DNA of 64,000 bases from Mactra quadrangularis (GCA_025267735.1 CM046311.1:24717020-24781019), one strand, 5' to 3'. Counted from the stretch's first letter, positions 1 to 13,393 are shown. Notes: a model not told the origin generated them from the letters alone. Made by a program: numbers and translations.

Positions 1-125
1 CCAAGTAATCCAACTAATTGGACCTACCCATTTGAAGTGTATACAAGGGGAAATAACTGACTAAAGTCCCTTATTCTATAACGATAGAATACAAAATGTA
101 TTTGCAGTTCTAAACAATATAATAT

Positions 126-2158
126 TGCTTAAATTAATGGGCCCAAGTTTAGGTCGAAGGTTCCATGGTACGAAAACAAACAAGTTCCGTTATAATCAGT
201 ACCGAACGGATTGATTTTATCAGATACTTTTCTATTCGAGCGCTCTTGTGTTTATCAAAACGAACTTTTTTGCTGGCGATCATATCCGAGTTTTTCGAAT
301 GGGGATAAAATAATTTTGGTGCGTACTGCGGACCGGCCACACTCCCACCGACTTTAAACATTTGCCTTGGGTCTCTGGCCGATTGATTAAAAAAGTATTC
401 TACATACTTCATATAAGTATAAATGGAATATAGTCTATTTAATACTTATAAATTCAATGAATTACAGAAAATTACAGCGCATTTTTTACACCAAGAAACT
501 TCTCAAGTACCCCAATTTCCATATTGTAGGAAATTTTTAATTTTTTCAATATTTATGTCCGATGGATAATGGAAATGTGTACAGTATAGGACCATACGTC
601 CGTCTGCTTGCATAGCTTTTATGCTTCTTTATCGATGCAAACCCGGTTTTGTCGTGCATGCATTAACTAGTGGAAATGTGAAGATGTCTTACTGCTTTGA
701 TTGAAAGAAAACAATAGCTTTTATAAACCTTTTCTCTGCAGATGACACACCGACTTGCAAAAGACATATGGCAATTTCTCGTTCTTGTGACGAGCCATTT
801 CTTAATTTTTCGGTGTGCATATCAACACACTAATGATTTTCACCAAAACAGACCACGTTGGATATTTGCACGAGAAACACGTGCCCATTACCGTTTTTCA
901 ACATATGCACGACAAAACCGGGCTTGCATCAATAAATGATTTATAGCAAAAACAGACCACGTGGGATATTTGCACGAGAAACACGTGCCCATTACCGTTT
1001 TTCAACATATGCACGACAAAACCGGGCTTGCATCAATAAATGATTTATAGCAAAAACAGACCACGTGGGATATTTGCACGAGAAACACTTGCACATTTCC
1101 GTTAATCAACATATGCACGACAAAACCGGATTTGCATCAATAAATGAGTATAAAAACCATGCAAACAAACGACAGTATGGCCCTATATACATTTCCATTA
1201 TCGATTATACCATTATACTTAACGAAACTCCTAACTACTCCGATTTCAGTATTGCTGGAAATTTATATTCTAAACATTTATGTCCGATCGACAATGGAAA
1301 TGTATACTGTCGTTTGTTTGACATGGTTGACATGCTCATTTATTGATGCAAGCCCGGTTTTGTCGTGCATATGTTGAAAAACGGTAATGGGCACGTGTTT
1401 CTCGTGCAAATATTTCACGTGGTCTGTTTTGGTGAAAATCATTAGTGTGTTGATATGCACACCGAAAAATTAAGAAATGGCTCGCCACAAGAACGAGAAA
1501 CTACCATATGTTTTTTGCAAGGCGGTGTGTCACCTGCAGATTTAAGTTTTCTAATAGCTATTGTTATCTTTTAATTAAAGCAATAAGAAATCTTCCTATT
1601 TCCACTAGTTAATGCATGTACGACAAAACCGGGTTAGCATCGTTAAAGAAGCCTACACGCTATGCAAGCAGACGGCAGTATGGTCCTATACTGTACACAT
1701 TTCCATTATAGATCGGACATAAATATTGAAAAAAATAAAAATTTCCTACTACATGTATATGGAAATTGGGGTACTTGAGAGGTTTCTTGAAGTATAAAAA
1801 AATCATTGTAATTTTCTATAATTCATTGCATTTTTAGTAATAAATGGACTATATTCCATATATAATTATATGAAGTGTGTAGGAAACCATTTTCATAATA
1901 GGCTAAGGACCCAAGGCAAATATTTAAAGTCGGTGGGAGTGTGGCCGGTCCGCAGTACGCACCGAAATTATTTTATCCCCATTCGAAAAACTCGGATATG
2001 ATCGCCAGCAAAAAAGTTCGTTTTGATAAACTCAAGAGCGCTCGAATAGAAAAAGTATCTGATAAAATCAATCCGTTCGGTACTGATTATAACGGAATTT
2101 GTTTGTTTTCGTACCATGGAACTTTCGACCTAAACTAGGGCCCATTAATTTAAGCAAT
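126..2158. mobile_element. 2-kb palindrome (foldback-like), copy 1
   Basis: The bases around 126-200 reappear as reverse complement at about 2085-2158 (shared GGTTCCATGGTACGAAAAC). The match continues inwards through both arms to a centre near 1215-1250. The left arm is longer because it carries three copies of a 104-bp repeat where the right arm has one. This is the form of a foldback transposon or long-TIR non-autonomous element. No transposase is seen inside. Confidence 0.8.
845..1150. repeat. 104-bp tandem repeat, three copies, in palindrome arm
   Basis: The motif GACCACGT starts at 851, 955 and 1059, giving a period of 104. Each copy contains the CACGAGAAACACGTGCCCAT and CATATGCACGACAAAACC motifs. 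The opposite arm (about 1345-1440) has only one copy. The same array recurs at about 5163-5468 in the second unit. Confidence 0.9.
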
Positions 2159-4026
2159 GGTCTTACGGGCATTTTCATGTCGTTTGTAATTGTGAAACTA
2201 TTTAAGTGATAATTATATGAACAAGGTATCGACTTGTGTATTGTAAAGACACTTGTGGATATATAATTATATAGTTTAGATAAAAATATGTGTATTTAAT
2301 AGAACTGTATATTGAATTATTTTAGAAATGCATATTGTATAGAATTGAATAAAATAATTGAAATAACTGTATTGTCTGTATGGAAATGCAGTATGCATAT
2401 CGAATTGTATATTACAAGTTCTTTAAACTTTATATTGTTTAGAACTGCATATACATTTGTATTCTTTCGTTATAGAATTGTCATAAAACGTATATTTGGT
2501 AGAGTTATACACTGTATGTTGAATTGTGTATTTATAAAACAATTTAATTGCATAAACGTCATATTAAGACGTCAGGTCTATGAAATCATTTTTATTCACT
2601 CTCCAAGTTCGCCTTGTTTTGAACAGTGACATATACAGGCAACGTATTTACTTCATATTTACTTTTAATTAATTGTTTTTGTCTTACTTTTGTTACATAA
2701 TTGTTACATCAGTATCAAAATATTAGTATGGTCAATGATATAATGGTCTTGTGTTAAGTATCCAACTTAATTTTGAATAACACTTAGAGTAGTTTTTGGT
2801 ACGAAAAATTCAGTGGATATATTACACAATGAAAAACTACTCTACCATTGGTAGTACGCACAAAGTATACTTAATGATTCCTTTCGTCTGTCTATGTATT
2901 TGAATTCAAATTTATACCCATCCATGCTGTGCCAGGCTGATTATGAAACTGAGTTGCAATTACATAGATTCAATCTTGTCCTGACGTCACCTTATCTCGT
3001 TGATGTCACATTTATGTGTGTCAGTGCAAACGTGTATTGCACTCTTGTGTACATATTTTATGATCTGAGATTTGGCGTGATAATATATTGATAATTTCTG
3101 CGAATGTCTATGTAAAAATAAAATGCAATTAAAAAGTTAAAATTTAATTTTTGCTTTTCACTTGAACACGGTACGAACGAATATACAAGTGTAAAAGTGG
3201 TTGCGCCTTGTATTAATTAAACATTAAACTGAGGCCTTTAATGCAATTACTCATGGGTCAAATGCCTATTTTGTATAAAAAATGACTAACAAACATTCTT
3301 GTAAATTATGATCATCATGTGACGTAAGGAAAGAAAGTTATGGAAAAAGTACACGATTTACTGGGACACCCCTCGTATAATTGTTTATTTTACTAACGTT
3401 GAGACTTGTGTATAGAGTAGTCATTTGTATATAGAATTGTATATTAACTTAACTCTATATATAATGCTACTTGTTAATAAAATTGTATTTTGTTATAGGT
3501 TTTATAAATGAAGTATCATTGATTATGTATAATTTTCTTTTATACATGAAAGTGTATATTAAATAGAATTAAACATGATATGTAAAATTGCGTTTCTACA
3601 TGAATTTTGTATATTAGATGTAGACCTTTGTTTTTATATAGAATTACAAATCATGTGTATTATATTGTATATAAAATTGTGTAGTGCGCATATAAATGAT
3701 TAGGCCATGCCATTTCAGAATTTTGTTAATCGCCCGCGTGCGCATAGGTTTTAGAGTCCTTAAGTAAAAAAACAAAGTTGTTGGTGATTTTTTCTTAGAT
3801 AATTTCGTTGTTCCGGGATTCGATAATGAAGAAATTAGGGTACATAGGAGTTTCGTTAAGTATTTACAAATTACTACTCTATACATTAGTGACAACGTTA
3901 GTAAAATAAACAATTATATATGCAATAAGAAATTTTATATAAAGACACAATTGAACATAAAGTGTACAACTCTATCAAATATACTTTTTAACGTACAATA
4001 TACATTTATATACAGAATGTACAATG

Positions 4027-4388
4027 AGGGACTTTAGTCAGTTATCTTTCCCTGATAAAATCTGAAGCAATCCAATTGGTAAGTAGGTCCTTACAATTGG
4101 AACCCTCGGATTTTATCCTTGAATTCCTATGTAAGGATAACAAAATATTTCATCCAATATCTTTCATGTAAATGAAGAAATTAACAGAAGTGATGAAATT
4201 TAAATAGTTCTTTGCCTTAAAAATACTTATTTTGAATTTCAAACAAATTCAATGATTTACAAAAAAGTTATTAAAGATTTATTTTGGCAAACTGACATTG
4301 AAAAGTAAGGGTAAAATCCAAGTAATCCAACTAATTGGACCTACCCATTTGAAGTGTATACAAGGGGAAATAACTGACTAAAATCCCT
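4027..4388. mobile_element. small TIR element (MITE) at tandem-unit junction
   Basis: The left end AGGGACTTTAGTCAGTTA and right end TAACTGACTAAAATCCCT form terminal inverted repeats, differing at one base, of a 362-bp element. Its 3' end alone is present at 1-71. A diverged reverse-orientation copy lies at 35103-35415. It has no coding capacity, so it is a non-autonomous DNA element. Confidence 0.7.
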
Positions 4389-4442
4389 TATTCTATAACG
4401 ATAGAATACAAAATGTATTTGCAGTTCTAAACAATATAATAT

Positions 4443-6476
4443 TGCTTAAATTAATGGGCCCAAGTTTAGGTCGAAGGTTCCATGGTACGAAAACAAACAA
4501 GTTCCGTTATAATCAGTACCGAACGGATTGATTTTATCAGATACTTTTTCTATTCGAGCGCTCTTGTGTTTATCAAAACGAACTTTTTTGCTGGCGATCA
4601 TATCCGAGTTTTTCGAATGGGGATAAAATAATTTCGGTGCGTACTGCGGACCGGCCACACTCCCACCGACTTTAAACATTTGCCTTGGGTCTCTGGCCGA
4701 TTGATTAAAAAAGTATTCTACATACTTCATATAAGTATAAATGGAATATAGTCTATTTAATACTTATAAATTCAATGAATTACAGAAAATTACAGCGCAT
4801 TTTTTACACCAAGAAACTTCTCAAGTACCCCAATTTCCATATTGTAGGAAATTTTTAATTTTTTCAATATTTATGTCCGATGGATAATGGAAATGTGTAC
4901 AGTATAGGACCATACGTCCGTCTGCTTGCATAGCTTTTATGCTTCTTTATCGATGCAAACCCGGTTTTGTCGTGCATGCATTAACTAGTGGAAATGTGAA
5001 GATGTCTTACTGCTTTGATTGAAAGAAAACAATAGCTTTTATAAACCTTTTCTCTGCAGATGACACACCGACTTGCAAAAGACATATGGCAATTTCTCGT
5101 TCTTGTGACGAGCCATTTCTTAATTTTTCGGTGTGCATATCAACACACTAATGATTTTCACCAAAACAGACCACGTTGGATATTTGCACGAGAAACACGT
5201 GCCCATTACCGTTTTTCAACATATGCACGACAAAACCGGGCTTGCATCAATAAATGATTTATAGCAAAAACAGACCACGTGGGATATTTGCACGAGAAAC
5301 ACGTGCCCATTACCGTTTTTCAACATATGCACGACAAAACCGGGCTTGCATCAATAAATGATTTATAGCAAAAACAGACCACGTGGGATATTTGCACGAG
5401 AAACACGTGCACATTTCCGTTAATCAACATATGCACGACAAAACCGGATTTGCATCAATAAATGAGTATAAAAACCATGCAAACAAACGACAGTATGGCC
5501 CTATATACATTTCCATTATCGATTATACCATTATACTTAACGAAACTCCTAACTACTCCGATTTCAGTATTGCTGGAAATTTATATTCTAAACATTTATG
5601 TCCGATCGACAATGGAAATGTATACTGTCGTTTGTTTGACATGGTTGACATGCTCATTTATTGATGCAAGCCCGGTTTTGTCGTGCATATGTTGAAAAAC
5701 GGTAATGGGCACGTGTTTCTCGTGCAAATATTTCACGTGGTCTGTTTTGGTGAAAATCATTAGTGTGTTGATATGCACACCGAAAAATTAAGAAATGGCT
5801 CGCCACAAGAACGAGAAACTACCATATGTTTTTTGCAAGGCGGTGTGTCACCTGCAGATTTAAGTTTTCTAATAGCTATTGTTATCTTTTAATTAAAGCA
5901 ATAAGAAATCTTCCTATTTCCACTAGTTAATGCATGTACGACAAAACCGGGTTAGCATCGTTAAAGAAGCCTACACGCTATGCAAGCAGACGGCAGTATG
6001 GTCCTATACTGTACACATTTCCATTATAGATCGGACATAAATATTGAAAAAAATAAAAATTTCCTACTACATGTATATGGAAATTGGGGTACTTGAGAGG
6101 TTTCTTGAAGTATAAAAAAATCATTGTAATTTTCTATAATTCATTGCATTTTTAGTAATAAATGGACTATATTCCATATATAATTATATGAAGTGTGTAG
6201 GAAACCATTTTCATAATAGGCTAAGGACCCAAGGCAAATATTTAAAGTCGGTGGGAGTGTGGCCGGTCCGCAGTACGCACCGAAATTATTTTATCCCCAT
6301 TCGAAAAACTCGGATATGATCGCCAGCAAAAAAGTTCGTTTTGATAAACTCAAGAGCGCTCGAATAGAAAAAGTATCTGATAAAATCAATCCGTTCGGTA
6401 CTGATTATAACGGAATTTGTTTGTTTTCGTACCATGGAACTTTCGACCTAAACTAGGGCCCATTAATTTAAGCAAT
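4443..6476. mobile_element. 2-kb palindrome (foldback-like), copy 2
   Basis: Same palindrome in the second tandem unit, with the same arm structure and the same asymmetric 104-bp repeats. Both copies are complete. Confidence 0.8.
4446..4730 (-). CDS. unassigned conserved open frame in palindrome arm
   Basis: An open frame of up to 94 codons lies in the left arm. About 65 to 75 codons of it recur in the right arm at 6259-6456 (+), and in both arms of the first unit (149-412 minus, shortened by a one-base frameshift; 1941-2138 plus). The four copies differ at only a few bases over this segment, for example H/L and T/I exchanges. The segment is richer in G+C than its surroundings. I recognise no family or motif. 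It could be a captured exon, part of an element protein, or an ORF kept open by chance and recent copying. Confidence 0.2.
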   Translation of the reverse strand: MKYVEYFFNQSARDPRQMFKVGGSVAGPQYAPKLFYPHSKNSDMIASKKVRFDKHKSARIEKVSDKINPFGTDYNGTCLFSYHGTFDLNLGPLI

Positions 6477-8209
6477 GGTCTTACGGGCATTTTCATGTCG
6501 TTTGTAATTGTGAAACTATTTAAGTGATAATTATATGAACAAGGTATCGACTTGTGTATTGTAAAGACACTTGTGGATATATAATTATATAGTTTAGATA
6601 AAAATATGTGTATTTAATAGAACTGTATATTGAATTATTTTAGAAATGCATATTGTATAGAATTGAATAAAATAATTGAAATAACTGTATTGTCTGTATG
6701 GAAATGCAGTATGCATATCGAATTGTATATTACAAGTTCTTTAAACTTTATATTGTTTAGAACTGCATATACATTTGTATTCTTTCGTTATAGAATTGTC
6801 ATAAAACGTATATTTGGTAGAGTTATACACTGTATGTTGAATTGTGTATTTATAAAACAATTTAATTGCATAAACGTCATATTAAGACGTCAGGTCTATG
6901 AAATCATTTTTATTCACTCTCCAAGTTCGCCTTGTTTTGAACAGTGACATATACAGGCAACGTATTTACTTCATATTTACTTTTAATTAATTGTTTTTGT
7001 CTTACTTTTGTTACATAATTGTTACATCAGTATCAAAATATTAGTATGGTCAATGATATAATGGTCTTGTGTTAAGTATCCAACTTAATTTTGAATAACA
7101 CTTAGAGTAGTTTTTGGTACGAAAAATTCAGTGGATATATTACACAATGAAAAACTACTCTACCATTGGTAGTACGCACAAAGTATACTTAATGATTCCT
7201 TTCGTCTGTCTATGTATTTGAATTCAAATTTATACCCATCCATGCTGTGCCAGGCTGATTATGAAACTGAGTTGCAATTACATAGATTCAATCTTGTCCT
7301 GACGTCACCTTATCTCGTTGATGTCACATTTATGTGTGTCAGTGCAAACGTGTATTGCACTCTTGTGTACATATTTTATGATCTGAGATTTGGCGTGATA
7401 ATATATTGATAATTTCTGCGAATGTCTATGTAAAAATAAAATGCAATTAAAAAGTTAAAATTTAATTTTTGCTTTTCACTTGAACACGGTACGAACGAAT
7501 ATACAAGTGTAAAAGTGGTTGCGCCTTGTATTAATTAAACATTAAACTGAGGCCTTTAATGCAATTACTCATGGGTCAAATGCCTATTTTGTATAAAAAA
7601 TGACTAACAAACATTCTTGTAAATTATGATCATCATGTGACGTAAGGAAAGAAAGTTATGGAAAAAGTACACGATTTACTGGGACACCCCTCGTATAATT
7701 GTTTATTTTACTAACGTTGAGACTTGTGTATAGAGTAGTCATTTGTATATAGAATTGTATATTAACTTAACTCTATATATAATGCTACTTGTTAATAAAA
7801 TTGTATTTTGTTATAGGTTTTATAAATGAAGTATCATTGATTATGTATAATTTTCTTTTATACATGAAAGTGTATATTAAATAGAATTAAACATGATATG
7901 TAAAATTGCGTTTCTACATGAATTTTGTATATTAGATGTAGACCTTTGTTTTTATATAGAATTACAAATCATGTGTATTATATTGTATATAAAATTGTGT
8001 AGTGCGCATATAAATGATTAGGCCATGCCATTTCAGAATTTTGTTAATCGCCCGCGTGCGCATAGGTTTTAGAGTCCTTAAGTAAAAAAACAAAGTTGTT
8101 GGTGATTTTTTCTTAGATAATTTCGTTGTTCCGGGATTCGATAATGAAGAAATTAGGGTACATAGGAGTTTCGTTAAGTATTTACAAATTACTACTCTAT
8201 ACATTAGTG

Positions 8210-8309
8210 NNNNNNNNNNNNNNNNNNNNNNNNNNNNNNNNNNNNNNNNNNNNNNNNNNNNNNNNNNNNNNNNNNNNNNNNNNNNNNNNNNNNNNNNNNN
8301 NNNNNNNNN
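8210..8309. other. assembly gap (100 N)
   Basis: One hundred unresolved bases end the second tandem unit. The round number suggests a placeholder for a gap of unknown size. Confidence 0.99.
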
Positions 8310-11300
8310 TCCGTGACCGTGTCCGCGTCAGTGTCCGTGTGCTAGTTTGTTCGCTTAACAAGATTGTCGTTGGGTCTATTCCAAGCCTTCAATCCGTGTC
8401 TGTGTCCGCGTCGTTTCGCCCAGTGAGCGACATTTCACGTGCACGGAGAGTTCACAGGTGCAAATTGTACAGGAAACACGACTCAAAGGCAGAAAACAAG
8501 TTAATTGCCTTTGATTTTTGAGTAAACGTAATTGAAACTGTTGGGGAAGACGATGCAATGTATGATGTCACTAAGACAGCAATTCTCCCAAAATTGTTGC
8601 CAATTTGAAAAGTAAAATGTCGAAAAATGAACCAACTGTAATCATTTAATTTCTAATATAATTGCAAAGTTCAAACCTTTGTGGTCTTGAAACAAAAATA
8701 TAACGCACACCATTCTAAGACTGATAAAGATATACAAGTTCAAAAACTATAGGTCAAATCCTACGTTACGGAACATAGAATCGCGAGTACAATTAATGGA
8801 TAACTAGTTTTAAAATGAAAATCTGTATTTCTGTCCATGTAAGTATGGAATTTCATGTAATGACGAGTAGTGAAACAAATTTAAGCAAATTATTTTGCAA
8901 TATATACATGCTTGTCAGAATAGCGCAAGCAGAATTCATCATCATTATTTGTTGTTAAGATCAGATAACGTAACACAATTATGTCAATATGTGTATTTGT
9001 CACATACAGACATGTGGAACATTCTTTTCCAAATTGATGACAACTTAAACATATAAGGCACAAAATAAAATGTCAATTAGTTTGAAACATGACACCGTAC
9101 GCTCATACGTAATGACATAATTTGATATACCATGGAGTTACGGAACATAGCAAAAATTAGAAAGTCTTCCCAACACGGAACAAATTGGTTTTTAATATCG
9201 ATTAGATAGTACAAAGGTATAATTTATTAACAGCACAGGTATTTTTTAATGTTTGAAACAAGTTCATGTTCTACCATATTACAAAATTATTATTCTACTG
9301 AGCTTGGAATATAACAAATGAGATATATGAAGTAAGTATGATGATATAAACCTAACCAAAATGCACTTTTACTGATATGTTCATGTGTGAATACCAAGTA
9401 GATAATATGAAATAAACGACAATGATCATAACGAACATTATAAATAGTCAATAAATTAGCTATTTGATAAAATAACTATGCCAAGCGGCGTTACGGAACA
9501 TATGTTATGGAAGACATTAAGCACCACGATGGGATCTAATTTCATTAACAACCCATTCGTTTGGGTTTGACATAATAATTTTTGGAGATCGTGTAGGCCA
9601 AATAACTTTTATGCAGTAAAATTGGTAATTTTTAATCCGGGCGAATAAAACTCGAGGACGCGATAGAACTTAATTTAGTGAGAAACATTTTTTAATGTGA
9701 CAATCACATTTTGGAATGAAATCAATACCAGAAACGTTTAATAAATTTTATGCATAGTTTGGCTTAAATTCAACGTAAGTCAAACGTTGCATTTGATATA
9801 TATATCTAAAATGAAAGGAAACTGTTTTGTCATATGTGTTTTACAAAGTATTTCTAAAATTGAACTGGCAAACACTTTGCTATTGCTAAATTTATTTTGT
9901 AATATATTTTATTTTCAATACTGCAATCACTTATTAAAGTATTTACTTGTTTTTTACCCCATGATAAAAGTTAATAAAGTAAGAATATCATTAAATAATA
10001 ATAAATAGTATGGTATCTAAAGTTAGCTTAAACTTGAAATTTCCAGTTATTGCTACGAAAAAATATGTCTTCACCACTGATGACCAATATCAACATGAGC
10101 ACCCATCAGAGACGTTGCACAAAGACAATTTTAAACGTCTCTTGCACCTACGACACATATATTCAAAATCCGAATAAAACAGCTAGGAATTTCGGAACGC
10201 ATAAAATATGATGGAATATCTTATCAAATTTCTTTAAAGACCACATCTACTAAGCTATATATACCACGTAAACAGACTAACTGACCGATTTCCCGTCTTT
10301 TGAATGATATCAACATTCTCAAATCTTTAGACATGCTGATTTTTTTAGGTCATTGTTTTAATGTGTAAGAATCATTGTTAATTTGATTCAGACATTGCCA
10401 ATTTGTTAAATATTCTCTATTGTCGTTATGACCATAATTTTGCATAAATTGGTTACACAAATATTGTTTTGTTACAAATTTGAAACACATACATGTGTGT
10501 CAAATATGAAAATTTCCACGGACGCAACTATTTTCATCAATTTTCATCATATAAGACGGGAAATCGGTCAGTTAGTCTGTTTACGTGGTAAAAGTACTGT
10601 GATGATGTGAAATGCATTCACTTTAATTCAGTGATCGCATAAATCGTTATTATTACAATCTATGTTCCGTAACAAGCCCGAAACGAAATGAATTTTCATT
10701 CTCAATTAAAGAGACATCAACATTTTTTCTTTCCACTTAAAGAAATAAGTCAATGAATGTATTAATAATTGTAATATTAAAACTATGACAGTCATCCATT
10801 ACACAGATTTCATATTTATCCTTCATCCTGTACCTGCACTAAAATATGTTTTTCTTACACATGTACCGTAATTGTTAGTGCTAAGGCCTAATTTTGCTTT
10901 TAACATGATCAAATGATCAAAAGAGGAATATCGAAAACAATAACAGTTTGTTTCTTCCATAAATTATATCACATAGCATGTCAAATACTTGTTACGGAGA
11001 ATAGTCGTTACGGAATCCCTGTGTTCCGTTAAATTTTCCCTCAATAAATATAGAAGTAACAATAAATGTACGCGTTACTTGCACTTGATCACACCAATGT
11101 ACAGTGGCAAACAACAATTCAATGTAAAAACACCAATAATGTCGCTAGAAACTGTGCTACTCTCGTTATGGAAGCATAGTTTCTTAAATGCGACATTTAA
11201 AAAATTGAGTTTGGAGTTAATTTGTTCATTCTCGTTTGGACAGATAAGATTCAAACTTTGTTTCCCACGATATTTGACTCATTGTAGTATTAGTAGACGG

Positions 11301-13391
11301 TTTAACAGTTAACAACAACACCTTTTGGAAAGTAATTTAACCATGCAAAAATAGTTACGGTAACATATGACTGTTTTGGAGACAACCCTAAAATGTGGAA
11401 AATCTTAGATTTTCATATTTGTATCACTAGAATATCTTTAAAATCATACAATTCACTACCCATATGTAGAAAATAAATACATATTACAAGCAATAACAAA
11501 CCTTAGATTAATTATTTTTCAAAGCAAATATTAAAGATAAAGCTGGAGACACGGCATTTGTTTACTTATTGAAGTTTTTGCTTAGCAAACTTTTGCCAAA
11601 AGGCGTAAGATTTTTAAATGTTTCTTTTGTACCACTTTAGCAACAACAATCTAAGTGTAACGTGCACCGGCTACTAGACGTACAGAAATGGTCTATATAC
11701 AATAAACAGTTTTCAAGATATAATATATTTTCCTCAATCTACTTAGCTTAATGATTCGTAAAATAATGATGAAATATATATTTACAAAATGTGAAAACCA
11801 ATTATGGCATAACATTAAACACTATGAAATTATCAAGTATGTACAAATGTTAGGTTATCAATATTAACTAAAAAAAAAGGTTTATTCAACAAAGAAAGAC
11901 GGGCTTCCAGCTCGTATTGAACAATAAATGGATGGGCGATCAACCAGACCACAGCTATTAAATTTAAGCTAGTATATTACAAAGGGAAAGGCATGTATTA
12001 TTCATAGGACAGGATAGTGATAGTGACCGAGCTACGATACTTATAATCTCGTATTTATGTATAGTATGTAGACGAGCGACAAGAGTGGATAATCTCTATC
12101 GATGAACTATTACATATAATTAAGACCAGGATAATTTATACACAGAGTGGATGGAGTTGTAAGACGTTCACCGGCTATCACAAGTTTGTCATAAAATAAT
12201 CAAACTATATCATCAAGCCAATCTCTATTGCTGGTTCTTCAACATAAAATATCTATAACTTCCAAACTAGCTCAACAGTGTTACCAGCTTATCAATATGA
12301 TATGTACATAAAACGGAAGACGCACCAAGTGATAGTCTCGTCCCTTTTCGTATCCTCGGGAACGTATTGCTCTAAGAGATCGTACTAGGAAGGCGATAAA
12401 CCAATCACCTGTGCTATTCTTATCTGAACACCAGCTCTCTGTATACTATATATATATTTATTCAACAAGGTATACACTATACGTCGCTCCTTTTCCTATG
12501 CATTGGAACGCAATGCTCCAAGTGGTCGTACCAAGAGAACGAAATACTATTCTATTATCTGTCACTTTTCACAACTACAACAGAACGCAATGCTCTGTGC
12601 AGGTTACTAAGATGGCAGAAAATAAATAATACATGTAATTATTTTTACCTTTTATTTTACCGATGTTAACACTTTGAGAGCAAGACACGATCTGCCAGAA
12701 TAAAAGAATTTCTCTGCTTATATACTAGTCGGCTCTACTACAGCCAATAAGCGTCCCACAACTCGGACTATAATTGCGTTCAATGACTAAGATTAAATGA
12801 CATCACTCTGGATAGTTCTAAAACCTGGACATCCGGATCCATGCTCGTCACATAAGTTAACATTTCCAACTGATTAAAACCATACGTGTTGTTTCACGTT
12901 GTGTATATAGTCGTATATAACCTGGAGACACGTGTTTTTTTAAATGGTAACATTTCAGGAGAACGGCTAAAGAGCGACCACAAAGGCACATCGATAAAAG
13001 GGAATGTAAGGAATTTAGCGGCTAAATCACTGAAGATAATGGACGAGAATGTCTGAAATAGACACAATTCCTAACATTAGACAGTAGTGAAATGTCGCAC
13101 TTCTACAAAAAAAAGAATTTGTATGAATCTCTAACAACTGCAAAAACACTTGATCAGCTCTCTCGCATTATACACGTACGACTTTAACGAAAATATTGAA
13201 TATCCCCTACGGATGTAGAAAATACGGACGCGGACACGGACGCGGAAGACAGAGCACGGGACTATGGAATGCTAGCATTTACATTTAGCATTTAGATTGA
13301 CAGACATTTATCAAAGAATATGTATAAAATAGTTTCTCCAAACATATAATTGCTTTTTTATGTTATCAGTCATTATATTGTAATCATATTC
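8310..13391. other. long non-coding stretch with recurrent motif
   Basis: I see no convincing coding frame here. It begins with a short G+C-rich stretch of TCCGTGTCCGCG type at 8310-8340, which recurs inverted at 13225-13246. The motif GTTACGGAACATA or its complement recurs at 8765, 9137, 9490 and 10662, with variants near 10991-11030 and 11354. A perfect inverted repeat is at 10263-10589. A degenerate repeat of about 143 bp covers about 12339-12610. The rest is unremarkable AT-rich DNA. Confidence 0.6.
10263..10589. repeat. perfect 37-bp inverted repeat, 253-bp loop
   Basis: Bases 10263-10299 are the exact reverse complement of 10553-10589 (core CAGACTAACTGACCG). Similarity stops sharply at the inner edge. 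It could be the TIRs of a 327-bp non-autonomous element; no clear target duplication is visible. Confidence 0.85.
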
Positions 13392-13393
13392 CT

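Larger units (their letters stand above)
1..4317. repeat. 4.32-kb tandem unit, copy 1
   Basis: The sequence from base 1 recurs from base 4318 with an offset of 4317, becoming 4318 after a one-base T indel near position 230. The copies are almost identical; I noticed only scattered single-base differences, such as near 1089. The unit holds a 2-kb palindrome (126-2158), an AT-rich stretch with degenerate TATAGAATTGTATATT-like repeats (about 2280-2560 and 3400-4020), and the start of a small TIR element. The window begins inside the array, so the number of copies is unknown. No host gene is seen. Confidence 0.95.
4318..8209. repeat. 4.32-kb tandem unit, copy 2, cut by gap
   Basis: This is the second direct copy of the unit. 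It runs to the N gap at 8210, about 425 bases before the unit would end. Because a gap interrupts it, the array could be longer than assembled, or the duplication could partly be an assembly artefact. Confidence 0.95.

Noticed and set aside
742..939. Short ORFs repeated in both tandem units (742-939, 1065-1346, 2312-2629, 2894-3091 and counterparts)
   Set aside because: They follow repeat structure or AT-rich sequence, show no domain, and recur only because the unit is duplicated.
8126..8521. 131-codon frame spanning the N gap
   Set aside because: A quarter of it is unresolved bases; the two sides come from unrelated sequence joined across a gap.
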